From the NCBI GenBank assembly GCA_013399875.1, contig VXAZ01005568.1, positions 310,001 through 374,000 on the forward strand: 64,000 nucleotides of DNA. The letters are read 5' to 3'. The stretch comes from Gymnorhina tibicen. Its lineage: Eukaryota; Chordata; Aves; Passeriformes; Artamidae. Numbering within the stretch: position 1 is the stretch's first letter; each line of letters opens with the position of its first letter. Positions 53,953 through 64,000 of this stretch are shown here, piece by piece. The notes under the pieces were generated by a model that worked only from the letters and a program-made list of their open reading frames with translations, had not been told where the DNA came from and did no database searches. Position numbers and translations under genes: made by a program.

Positions 53953-56900
53953 CTAGAGGAGAGGCAGAGGAGGGGGAAAAAAGTTACCATTAACATTTTA
54001 TCTGTAGCAATTACATACCAATACTTGTGGATTAAATAAACTTTACATTAAGAACAGAAAAGTTGAAGAAAAAACCCCCACAAATCACTGAGCTCTGAGA
54101 TAGAATTTCCCTGAATCTTTATTATACTATCCTTCCACCCTTCCTTTTTCCTGTCCTGGCTGGAGAGCTTATTAAAGTGCATTTATAAGTTAAATAATAA
54201 CTAAACAGTATTTGTTCTTCCTCACATGAATAAAATAATCCTGAGGGGCTTTAGTATGTTTTTCCTTCCTATGGTTATGAGAGATATACTCTCTGTTACT
54301 GGTCCAAAACATTTTCTCACTCAGTGCCTTATATCCATACTTCCCAATGTAGGCACATTTTTGTTTCACCTCTCCGTTCTTTCAATCCTCAATATTTTTA
54401 GCTGGGGTAAATTCCATTAGGGATTTGCATGCAAGCTTTGTTCTTAAATCAATTTGTATATAGAAATAAAACAGAATATTATGTTGTTTCAAACCTGAAA
54501 AAATTAAGATCAAAGTAGCAACTTAGCTGCATTTTTCAATGAAAAATCTTCCTTAAAATTGAAAAAAAAAAGAAATAAACCCAAGCTCAAACATTTGGCA
54601 ATTTAATATATCAAGATAATAGAAGCTTTCAGTTATTTAAAAGGGCTAGCTAAGAATTCAAATATGAGCTTATAAAAGCAGGAACAATACCATAATGGAG
54701 AAAATCCCTTCCTTTAGCCAAATCTTCCACTACAGAGAAAGTACCCAAACAATTTATTACGTATCATAAGCACTAGGTATTATGTAAGGTTTTTCTTAAA
54801 TTTTCTTTGCTGTCTTTCAGACCCTTAGAAAAATGTAAACTCTTTTCTCTAGCATGATTAGTATCAACGAGCCAGTCAATATTTACAGTAGATTGCCAAC
54901 ATTTGTAGAAGATACGAAATGACGTGCATTAAACCCTGAATATGATTAATTAGTGTCATTATATTTCCATGCTGAAGAACATGATTTTTTATAAAATACT
55001 TTGTAAAACACTAAAAACTATAAATACTTACTGTAATGTGAATGGCTTCGCAAAGAACAAAAAGGAAAGCACAATGGTCATCGCTTTTCTTCCTGTTGTT
55101 ACTGCAGAGGAAAACAAGTATTAACCTCTAAGAATTCAGTTACAACAAAAGAATATAAAAAAGGCTTAGCAGGTAACCTCATAAAATAATTAAGTGTCTC
55201 ACTAAAATGATGATCACACCCTTGGTGCAAACACAGACTGCAGATGCACCAGTGCAGTGCACAACAGCACTGGAATAGTGCTGTTTGAGAACGAGTACAC
55301 TGTGTCAGTAGTATCAGCTCCAGTCACACTATCTGCAGCAAGGAAATTTCCAGAACAAGTCTTGCTATTTAGTAACTTCGTGCTAATCAATCCACAGTCT
55401 CTGAGAGCAACAAACAACCCTTGCAAGTAACTGATGATACAAACTCATCTGTTAAAGCTTTGACCAAAGGTCAAATACCTTGCAATTTCCACCTTACAAT
55501 TCTGTGGTTTTTTTGGGCTCTATTTTTGAGTGGAATGGGACCATCCTCTTGTCATTCTTTTGAAGTTACTAAAAATTCCCCTAACAGTGCAGGGAATTAC
55601 AATTTTGGTTAGAAGCCTAGGAGGCCAAGGATGTCTGACTTCAATGATTGCATTAGGAAGTTTTCCTCAAAATCACTAAGAGATATTCTTCCACATGTGA
55701 TCAGTTCACTAGAAAGAATCAAGGTAGTAAGAAGAGTGGAGAGCACAATTCTGTTTCCAAAATGGAAATAAACTCTTTGATTGCTCCGAACTAAACTACA
55801 GCTCCAACAATTATTTGAACAATTCCAATGCCATCTGCAATGAACAAGGATAAAGCATTACTAGCAAACTGTGTACCAGGAAACCTAGGAAGTTTATCAC
55901 TGAAACAAAATCAATACATGAGTGAAAGTTGTAGAAAATGTTTAAAAACAAAGTAAGAATGCAGCCAGGCACACAAGTTTAGCTATGGAGGCTAAGGGCC
56001 TGAGAAGGTGTTATTCTATATGACTGCACAGGGTTCTCACTTGAGAAAGACCCCAGTACAGGGTGCAGTAGGTCTGTACCTAAAGAATACATTTTTTATT
56101 AACAGAAAATATTTTGCTTACCATGAAGTACCTTTCACTATACCATACTGGAAAGTATAACTGCAAATTAGTCTTACTGCAACACACTGGCAAAATGAAC
56201 CAGTGACTACTGATGTATTTTCATGTTGCTATGGCCAGAAAAGCAAGTTTCATCTTCCCAACTCTACCGCACAAACAAATATTCATTAAGTGTGTTTTGT
56301 AGTAGAAGAAACAGCCCTCGCTACTGCTTCATCTGCCCCAACCTCAACTTTTTAGTAATAATTTTCTTTTTACATTTTAAGAAATTTATGCACATAGAAT
56401 AAAATGATTTTCTATTACATGAAAAATTAAAGGAGAATGAAAAAGAAAATTGAGTTTTAATTAGAAAACAGTTTACAGATGAATAATTTAAAAAATGGTT
56501 AAATTACTTCAGTTTTTCTAATTACAATTATTTCTGTTCTTTCAAATCAGTTATTAATTAAAATATTTATGTAACCATTTCCTTCTAAATTAAGTGCCTT
56601 TTCTTCTTTTTCCCAATTAAGTCTGATAATTTCTCATTCTGCTAATAGAAATACAATTTTCATTAAACTCTTTCACCCCACTCCCCTCAAGAAGGGGAGG
56701 GTGGATTGGGGAGGTGGGAGGGACAGTAATGAATGTGGTGTTCTTCCAAGGCACAATAAACATTTTCATATTGCTACAGGCAAGACAGAAAGGGCTCAAG
56801 TGTTAGAATTGTCAAGGTCAGGCATCAGAAAACCTGGGAAAGCTTTACTATTCTACAGCATTTTAAAACTTTTTTTTAGTATAGTGTGACTTTTTTTTAG

Positions 56901-59900
56901 AGAGGTATTTTAATACATGAACCAACCCTCTCTTCTGGGTCAATTTCCAGTCAGTAGAGCTACTGAACTTGGTTAAAAGCAAATAAGAGATGGATATGCT
57001 GCAGAGGAAATAACTGGTAGGAAATCAGAGCATGGAATCCTCAGGTCAGAAAACAATGATGTATTTTCCTCTCCACTACTGTGAATGAAGTAGAGCATCA
57101 CCTGACAGAAACCAGGGTATCTTTTAGGGGAAGAAGAAAGGAAAGTAGCTACATGACATCTTGCTATACCTTCCCCCCCTACCAGGCCCTCATGACTAAT
57201 GTTTGTAGTTTCATGTGCTTAGAAACAATGTCACTGCCTACTATGCCTTTCTAGAACATCCTTACTTTTCCTTTTACATTTTAAATGATACATGTTTTCC
57301 CTATGAAACCAGGCTGACAGACTTGGGATTGTTCAGCCTGGAGAAGAGAAGGCTCTGGGGAGACCCTATAGCACCTCACAGTACCTAAAGGGGGCCTGTG
57401 TGAGAGCTGGAGAGGGAGTCTTTACAAGGGCATGTAGTGACAGGACAAGGTGGATGGCTTTAAACTGAAAGAGTGTTGCTTTAGATTAGATATTAGGAAG
57501 AAACTCTTCACTGTCAGAGTGGCGAGACATGGATTGCCCAGAGAAGCTGTGTCTGCCTTATCCCTGGAAATGTTCAAGGCCAGATTGGATGGGGCTTTTG
57601 AGCAAACTGGTCTAGTGGAAAGTGTCCCTGTCCATAGCAGGGGAGTTGGAACTAGGTGGTCTTTGAAGTTCCTTCCAACCTAAATGATTCTGTGATTCTA
57701 TCTCAACTCCTCCATTTAGAACAATGTTTGTTTCTGCACTAAAACATAGCACAGNGTGTCTGCCTTATCCCTGGAAATGTTCAAGGCCAGATTGGATGGG
57801 GCTTTTGAGCAAACTGGTCTAGTGGAAAGTGTCCCTGTCCATAGCAGGGGAGTTGGAACTAGGTGGTCTTTGAAGTTCCTTCCAACCTAAATGATTCTGT
57901 GATTCTATCTCAACTCCTCCATTTAGAACAATGTTTGTTTCTGCACTAAAACATAGCACAGACTACATGCACAAGTTTACTTAACAGGCTTTTCATGGTT
58001 GAAACTGTGGCACAAAAAGAATCAGGAAGCTCTCAAACACATTCTACCAGTGAAGATCCATGCTACAGAAATCAGTCAGCACAAAGAACAGAAAAACAGC
58101 CAGAGTAAGAACAATTCTCAAAAGCTCTGTCCTAAATAATAGAGTAGGATTACTTTGTTTTTATACAAAGGCAGTAAAAATATCATTTGTTCACACCTGT
58201 TACAGCGAGAAGGGCACCAAAGATTTTAATCAAAGCTAGAACAAAGGATATGCCAAAATACCCAGTCAGGGAGAAAAGGAATGCATAACCATAAGTCTGA
58301 ACTGGATGCTGCAACAATAAAAAAAGCCAGTTAGGAAAATGTAAAACAAACCCTGAGGTATTGCAAAATGACATAAAACTACAGACTTTAATCAACTGCT
58401 TGAGCAATAATAAGCTGTTCAACAATGCATTCATGCAAAAATCCTTATTTAATCTTAGTTAAATAATGGAAAAATAATAATGAAATTATAAGCTCATAAA
58501 TCTGGTCCTGTGATTTTGTTGCTTTTTAAAACATTACCCTATCTTATGCATCAAAGACTGGAAAAACTTGCTACTGTATAAATTATACAAGTTAACCTGT
58601 TTACATGATGAAAATAGAACTTTAGAGAGAGAAGTGGTGAGATTTTCTAAATCATACAGAGCGATGTTTTCCAATGAGGTTCATCATAGAAAAAGAGAAA
58701 TCTTTACACCTACCTTTGAGCAAAATGTTACTGCAGGGCTTAATCCATTAGTGCATGTTAATCCAAATAAAATATACACAAACCCTATTGAATAGGAATA
58801 CAAAACCTAAAACAGTGTAAGAGAAAATAATTACTAGGTGATACTATACAAAAGGACAAAATTAAATGCTTTCAGATGCTTGGCCCTATTAATATGCTCA
58901 GCTTCTCAGAGCTGAATTTGCAGTGTTTGATGATATTTTTACTAGGATTTATAGTTGATGTACAGTGAAAAGTCAACAATAAGTGTTAGACACATTCTTC
59001 CTACCCACAACAACATAAAAGCAGTTTGCAAAGCTAGTCAGTTAATAATATCCTGAGGTCAGTGTCAACTGCGGTAAATCCTTCAAGTTCAGGATTTCAC
59101 AGCCTAAATAAAACTTCCCACAACTATGCAGTTTAATAGTCTGAAGAACATGTTACACATATTTCATTTTCTACTACTTATCCAGCACAATAAAGATCCG
59201 TATTACATTAAACGTGCAAAGGATAGCACAGAATCACCATGGGCTGCCAGAAGTGTCACATAAGTTTCACCTGTGTCACTTCAGTTCACATGCATGGCAC
59301 ACATGCATCATGGTTATAGCACACAGGATTTTCAAAAATGACCAACTCTGGCTCAGTGGTCAGAACACTCAGGAAACAGGTAAGCTTTTTATTTTGTCTG
59401 CACCCTTATTCAATTCATAGCTTCACTGAGAAAGAAAACAATCTTCATCTATCCTTTCCCATGCTGAGTCAACAGAGTAGAAGCTGGAACTGCCCATCCG
59501 CCCATCCGTCCATCCTGCCATCCATCCATCCTGCCATGCAGCAGGAGGCATTCAGCTGTTTGGGCAACATTTAGTAGCCTTTTCCTGTGAAATACGGAAC
59601 GAGTCAACAGAACTATGCTACACAATACTGGCTAGAACATGCTGATTCTACTATGCTTTCAAAACTCAGTGTCTTGTTATAACATCTCAGTTACTGGGGA
59701 AAATCTACTAACAGTTGATAGCAATTCCATGAGACAACAGACCACTTATCACTGCTCTATAATAAAGAAGGATGAATGCACGTTTAAAGAGCAGACCTGC
59801 TTTCAAACCCTCAAAAACCAATGACCTGATCCTCAGAGCTTTTACTTGACACTGCTTATACATACAGAAGTCAGTCCCTAGGTCTTCACTTGCCTCTGCA

Positions 59901-62900
59901 TACAGCTTGTCTCCCTAAGTACCCAAAGACCTCACTTTTCACAGGAATAAAAACCTAAACACCGCATTGCTATTTCCTTGCTAGGCAGTGTAATGTAAGT
60001 CACTTCTATAGAATGACACAGGCAAAAATCAGGTATAACCTTCCAGAACAGCGGTTACTATTTCAGCCACAAGACATTTTTTCACTTTTCACAATTGCTT
60101 AAATCCAGGGCAATTTCCAAATTTGACAGAGTAAGAGAGATCCTGTGGATGAGAGGTTCCTTTATTATTCAATTTTATTTCCAGATCTCTGTCCATTAAA
60201 CATGATGATCTCCAATTCAGATTCAATTTTTACCCACAGTGTCAAGTATAGAAAATTGTTTCCAAAATTCTGCTTGTGTTCTGCACCGAATTCTCTGAAC
60301 AAAATCCTGAAATGTAATGTCTAAACCACAAACAAACAAAACGTTTATATCCTAAACCACTACACTCATCCTCTACAAGTAGTATGAGTATACAGTATGA
60401 GGACCAACACTTGTCAGCCTAATGCAGAATAAAAAGCAAACTCCTGGAGACAGCAGGAGTTTCATAGGTAAGGCAGCAACAACTGTCAGATGCAAAGTGG
60501 GCAAGAAAACAGCTATGGATTGCACTTTGGTTTGGATTTTGGAAATGACACCTATAGAAGGCTGCACAGGGTCAGGTGAGGTCCATGTAGCTAAAATCTC
60601 TGTCCCCAGCAGTGAATACTAAGAAAAAGTACAAGAATAAAAACAAGAAGACAGTGACTATATTCTTCCACTTTCCAGAAAATTGTAGCTCAAATTTCTT
60701 GAGCTATCCTAAATCACTTCTAGCCTTAAATGAAGATTCCTCTTAACTTCTTCTCCATCTATGAGAAACTAACTTTTTCTCTATTCTCATGAGAAACTAG
60801 ATTTTTCTAGTTAAATGTCAAATACATGCCAAATATAGAAAATAAATTTCAGTAACTTTTTACCTGTGGCATATTCCTATTATGCCTTTTATAGTAAAAG
60901 ATTTACTTGTTATTTACTCAACTTCAGAGAAAAATACGCCAAATTCAAACAAGTTTTGTCTAAAAAGAAAAATAACCTTAGACCATAGGAACAGATAATC
61001 CACATTTCAACTAAGTATATAAAAAATATTGAACAAGACTTTTTCAAAATTATGTGTTTCACTGAATCAGGAACAAAAATATTCACCCACTGTGGAAGTC
61101 AGAGTTTTATAGATTTCAAAAGATTTAAAAAAACCTGCCTCCCAAGTGCTAGCACACTCTAGAATATAAAGTATAGCAAGTAAGAAAAGCAACATGTTCC
61201 ATGTAACACACATTCAACTATATCAGAAGAACAGTGTGTATTTTTCAGACATTAAGCACATGATCATACAAAAACCACTACACTGATCTCAGGCCTGCAG
61301 GTAGACAAAGGAATTGTTGCTAGAAATGAGTGTTTCTGTAGCCGCAATATACATTTGGAGCTGCACGCAGAAAGCAGCACCCTTGAAAGGTTAAAAACTG
61401 AAACAGAAAAATCAGGAGAAGTCCTCAGACAAACAGAAAACCCCAAGAAAAGTACACCAAGAGCTTTTCCTCTCATAAGCAAGAGAAAAGCACATTAAGT
61501 TCCATGTTTTGTCAATGTAGGCCTTGCCTATGACAAAACATGTTCTTATAAAATTGCAAATGTGGTATTTACCATTTCTGAATTAGAACCATTGTGCAAC
61601 TTCATAGCTTTTTCTTGTACATTTCCTATAACTGCATCTGCGCAGAGGGCAAGGGATATTAGGACCACACCTATTAAAACAAACAAACAAACAACTCTTC
61701 AGAATATTCACCAACAAAGTAGTGGCAAAAAATCCCAGGAACAGAAAAATAATAACCCCCCCCCAACATATTCTAAATGTCAGCAAAAATATTTCATGAC
61801 ACCAGTACAAAGCAGCGCCTACCACCACTCTCCCTCCACCAATTAACCCCTGAGTACTGTGTCTCTAAACTTGATAGCAACATCTGGACATTGCTATAAA
61901 GAAGGCAGCTGTAGTTCTTGTAGTAACAAGAGTGACAGAGTACCAGTTGCAGTTAGTTAATGAAGATAAATAACCAGAGAACATACTCTTTTTGAGTAGT
62001 TAATCCCGTATTATTTTTTTCCTGACAAAGGCAAACAGAAATGTTAGATGTAAGAGTAAAACAACTGCAAGAGGACTGACAGTAGAAATCTTTCATTAGT
62101 GAAACATTATTTAAAAAAACTACTGTTCAGGTACAAATCCCATGGTTTTAGGTTATCATCTATGCTCACAACAAAGTCACAGTCAATAACATAATCAGTT
62201 TTCCAGTAACAAAAAAACTAATAACTCTAGTTATGTCAGTCACAATTCATTTCCCAACCTCCAAACTTTCATGACTGTTGTATTTAACGATGAACACAGG
62301 TTGAAATACACTTTTCCTGAGTATACAACATTACAGAAGATACTAATCATTAAAATGCAAATCAAAATCTGCTCTAGTCTTGGTTCCTTAAAAGATCGTG
62401 TCAGGGAAGAAACTAGAAGACTAGAAACAAGCAGTGTTCTATTTTCTTAATCCTATGTTCTTACAATCAGAGGTGGAAGATTTAACATTTTTAAGGCCCA
62501 TGAAGTTTAAGGTGGTATTTTCTTGGCAAGCTTCTGAATGTATAGGAACTTCTAAACCAGTGTTTTTAGTTTGGGAACCATTTCCTTTCCATGGCTAGAT
62601 TTTCCAGGTCTCTTCATCATTCAAAGTTATCAGGCATTGGGAAAGGTATAACTCAATGGAAAAGACATGATAACATGAACAATACTGGTAACGCTAAAAA
62701 CATAGACATCTCATCTGCATGGATTCAGCTCTGGTCCAAAGATATAACAGCTCCAGCTCTGCAATTTCACTCTGTAAAGTGAGTGTAAAGATGCATGTCT
62801 TCATGGGCATTCTCCATCATGATCATTCCAGCCTTGCTCAATGGCGCAGGCACACCACTGGACTGAGATTAAAAGGTTACCTGAAATCTGAAGTGCCAAT

Positions 62901-63423
62901 GCACATGCAGAGGAGAAATGTGGGGACAAGACAAATGTTAATCTTACACCCATTACACAGCTTGGAGTGTGAGAATTGTTCCACTTGTGGTAGCACTGAG
63001 CAGAAGCAACAGCAGCAGGAAAGCCATGGATGAGACCAGCAATGTTGTGTTGTATAAGAAAGCATGAGTAAAAACAATTTGAAAAACTGGTCCTGAATTA
63101 GTTCTGAAAGAAATCTGCATGGAAACAGTTCTACATAAATCACGGGAATCAAATCAGGAATTCAATTATCCTTTGTCATTTGAGAAAGAAATTCAACTAA
63201 GTTTTTAAATCCAAGCAGGTTAAAATCCTTGCTTTGCTTCTGATTTTAGACAGAATTAAAAGGTTAAAATGTCAGAACTCCACCTAAAAACTACAGCAAA
63301 TCTGACTGAGATCATCAGTTTATATCAAGTAAATGGTTCTGAAATGGAAAAATATTACAAAACTTAACTAGATAAGACAACTAATCTTTTTAAGTTTTAA
63401 AATGGTCCAACTGAATTTTATTG

Positions 63424-63466
<43 letters not shown>

Positions 63467-63838
63467 GGATAAGTCTTTCTTGAGAATACATGAGACATTT
63501 CAACCAAAAGGGTGCAGTTTCCAGAAATTTTAGGAAACTAAGAACTTACGCTTTGAATAAAGGTCAATTCTGCCACAGACAGAGCTCTGCTAGTGCAAAG
63601 CCACAATGAAACTTGCATTTTCAGTACGATACCTGAAGGCACTCCACCAAGAACTCAGAACTTCTATGGAATGCTTATTGTAGGAAAAACCAAGCATTTT
63701 CTTAAACTCTAAAATGTAATATATCTTTACCTGTCAAGTTGAAGTTTGGTGCAACTGTGCTGTCAGCTAAAGTAAACCATATTAATCCTAGACTCATACA
63801 TAGGGCAGCAGACACGTCTACAATATTATAACGTTTTC
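53802..63838 (-). CDS. SLC35B3: SLC35B3 (PAPS transporter 2), C-terminal half, six exons, 5' part outside the window
   Basis: Seen: six minus-strand exons join in frame, with GT donors and AG acceptors throughout: 63838-63731, 61670-61573, 58806-58714, 58308-58197, 55101-55032 and 53952-53802, ending in TAG at 53804-53802. They encode about 210 residues with several hydrophobic segments and a basic cytoplasmic-type tail ending SQTV. Known: the product matches SLC35B3/PAPST2 by recognised landmarks (GKRYN, ADAVIGNVQEKAMK, TYGYAFLFSLTGYFG, TTGRKAMTI, YVWSGLLVVLG, KSRTL.QTV). This is a UAA-type nucleotide-sugar transporter of the drug/metabolite superfamily. It moves PAPS, the universal sulfate donor, from cytosol into the Golgi lumen for sulfotransferases. 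The human protein is about 400 residues, so roughly the C-terminal half is here. No frameshift or internal stop was found. The paralogue SLC35B2 differs through this region, so B3 is preferred. The start codon and first exons lie beyond 64000. Confidence 0.95.
55032..55101 (-). CDS. SLC35B3: SLC35B3 coding exon (TTGRKAMTI exon)
   Basis: 70 bases on the minus strand. The acceptor is ctctgcag|TA and the donor TTACA|gtaagt, a near-perfect donor. It encodes TTGRKAMTIVLSF followed by LFFAKPFTL. The TTGRK-type motif is characteristic of the penultimate helix region in UAA transporters. The two final bases (CA) pair with the G that opens the terminal exon to give Gln. The separating intron to the next upstream exon (55102-58196) contains a CR1 insertion and an assembly artefact. 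Confidence 0.94.
57310..57703 (+). mobile_element. CR1 LINE, 5'-truncated 3' end, in an SLC35B3 intron
   Basis: About 390 bases match the avian CR1 3' region. The signature runs are ttgttcagcctggagaagag, gtacctaaagggggcc, agattagatattaggaagaaa, gcccagagaagctgt and ccttccaacctaaatgattc, ending in the repeated octamer-like tail gattctgtgattct. A frame at 57450-57683 keeps the C-terminal relics of the CR1 ORF2 product (FKLKE, IRKKLFTVRVARH, LPREAV), with a small deletion where WNR is usual. It is the least decayed CR1 in the window and lies antisense to SLC35B3. The last 155 bases are duplicated after the N at 57755, probably by assembly. Confidence 0.9.
57549..57754. repeat. First copy of an exact 206-base tandem duplication beside an N
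   Basis: This segment, the CR1 tail plus about 50 bases of flanking intron, is repeated base for base at 57756-57961 by eye. The copies are separated by a single N at 57755. Because the duplicated unit crosses the CR1/unique boundary and meets exactly at the N, an unmerged contig overlap is more likely than a biological duplication. Confidence 0.9.
57755..57755. other. Single N (assembly join)
   Basis: The only non-ACGT symbol in the 64 kb. It sits between two identical 206-base copies and marks a scaffold join. Confidence 0.95.
57756..57961. repeat. Second copy of the 206-base duplication after the N
   Basis: Starts right after the only ambiguous base in the window and repeats the preceding 206 bases without a visible mismatch, then continues into unique intron sequence (gactacatgcac). 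It contains a second copy of the CR1 3' tail. The real intron is probably about 207 bases shorter than shown. Confidence 0.9.
58197..58308 (-). CDS. SLC35B3: SLC35B3 coding exon (TYGYAFLFSLTGYFG exon)
   Basis: 112 bases on the minus strand. The acceptor is gttgcag|CAT and the donor ACAG|gtgtga. The frame starts at His-Pro-Val-Gln and runs through TYGYAFLFSLTGYFG and then FVLALIKIFGALLAVT, two closely spaced membrane segments that are hallmarks of the family. It ends with the first base of a Val codon completed by TA in the next exon. The preceding intron is only about 405 bases. Confidence 0.94.
58714..58806 (-). CDS. SLC35B3: SLC35B3 coding exon (YSYSIGFVYIL exon)
   Basis: 93 bases, exactly 31 codons, on the minus strand. 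The acceptor is ttttag|GTT and the donor TCAAAG|gtaggt, phase 0 at both ends. It encodes VLYSYSIGFVYILFGLT, a transmembrane helix, followed by CTNGLSPAVTFCSK, a short loop leading into the next helix pair. Confidence 0.93.
59491..59537. repeat. (CATC)n-type imperfect tetranucleotide repeat
   Basis: Repeated ccatccgcc, ccatccgt, ccatcctg and ccatccatc units in the intron between SLC35B3 exons 61573 and 58806. Imperfect, with ccg and ctg interruptions. Confidence 0.85.
61573..61670 (-). CDS. SLC35B3: SLC35B3 coding exon (ADAVIGNVQEKAMK exon)
   Basis: 98 bases on the minus strand. The acceptor is ttaatag|GT and the donor GAAATG|gtaaat. It opens by completing the Gly codon from the previous exon, encodes the helix VVLISLALCADAVIGN and then the very conserved NVQEKAMK segment, and ends at a codon boundary (Met). 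The 33 bases before the donor encode the polar loop LHNGSNSEM. Confidence 0.93.
63428..63462. repeat. (AT)n microsatellite
   Basis: An uninterrupted run of alternating A and T, about 17 units, in the SLC35B3 intron about 270 bases downstream (in gene direction) of the exon at 63838-63731. Likely length-polymorphic. Confidence 0.95.
63731..63838 (-). CDS. SLC35B3: SLC35B3 coding exon (GKRYN exon), first seen in window
   Basis: 108 bases on the minus strand. The acceptor reads ttgtag|GA and the donor ACAG|gtaaag. It starts with the last two bases of a Gly codon and ends with the first base of another Gly codon. It encodes the loop KRYNIVDVSAA, a hydrophobic helix (CMSLGLIWFTLAD) and the luminal-type stretch APNFNLT, which carries an N-x-T sequon (NLT). 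The phase fits the next exon exactly. Confidence 0.93.
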
Positions 63839-64000
63839 CTACAACACACAAACAGCAAGAATGGACTGTTAGCACTCTCAGAACTTCATGTTTATCCTGT
63901 TTAACAAACTAGAAGGCAAAGGAAACATTGTTGCAATGTCTACATTCTTTTTTGCAACCCTACATTCTTTTACTTAAACAAAAGACTTAATGTCCAGGTC

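Noticed and set aside
57549..57961. Biological tandem duplication of a CR1 tail
   Set aside because: Exact identity, the N exactly between the copies and inclusion of unique flank favour an assembly artefact.
59340..59376. tRNA-like 'tggctcagtggtcagaacactcagg'
   Set aside because: Resembles an A-box of a tRNA-derived SINE, but no B-box or cloverleaf follows within the expected distance.
1..64000. CRISPR array, operon, prophage or other prokaryotic system
   Set aside because: No regularly spaced direct repeats, ribosome-binding-site-led gene runs or long bacterial-type frames; introns, CR1 LINEs and SLC35B3 show a vertebrate genome.

Overview
This is vertebrate nuclear DNA, most likely from a bird. 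It is AT-rich and intron-bearing, it carries several chicken-repeat-1 (CR1) LINE fragments including the typical avian CR1 3' tail, and it shows a probable avian endogenous-retrovirus solo LTR. The coding exons found at the right end are short and separated by introns with GT-AG splice sites. Species cannot be told from the sequence.

The only gene I can support is the 3' half of SLC35B3, which encodes the Golgi PAPS (adenosine 3'-phosphate 5'-phosphosulfate) transporter 2. It lies on the minus strand from the right edge down to about 53.3-53.8 kb. Six consecutive coding exons are readable (63838-63731, 61670-61573, 58806-58714, 58308-58197, 55101-55032, 53952-53802). All have consensus splice sites and compatible phases, and together they give about 210 C-terminal residues of a multi-pass transporter. 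The 5' exons lie beyond base 64000.

The 53 kb left of the gene (downstream of it) looks like a gene-poor intergenic interval. In the human map the 3' side of SLC35B3 faces EEF1E1 across a wide gap, so this is probably the same interval, but no exon of EEF1E1 or any other gene was recognised. What can be named there is: a probable solo LTR (about 9185-9710); a GC- and CpG-rich block at 12640-13650 holding the longest open frame in the window; CR1 fragments at about 24060-24545, 28570-29215, 32600-32661, 47407-47705 and 48259-48772; old MIR-like SINE remnants at about 40418-40592, 42270-42362 and 49485-49590; small tandem repeats; and a few AT-rich, homeodomain-site-rich stretches that look like candidate conserved regulatory elements (2590-2790, 18240-18335, 27165-27330, 31760-32060).

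Inside the SLC35B3 introns there is a fairly well preserved CR1 3' end (57310-57703) and a 35-bp AT microsatellite (63428-63462). There is also a clear assembly signature: the only N in the window (57755) separates two apparently identical 206-base copies, so one is probably an unmerged contig overlap. I found no CRISPR, tRNA, rRNA, operon or novel multi-gene system.
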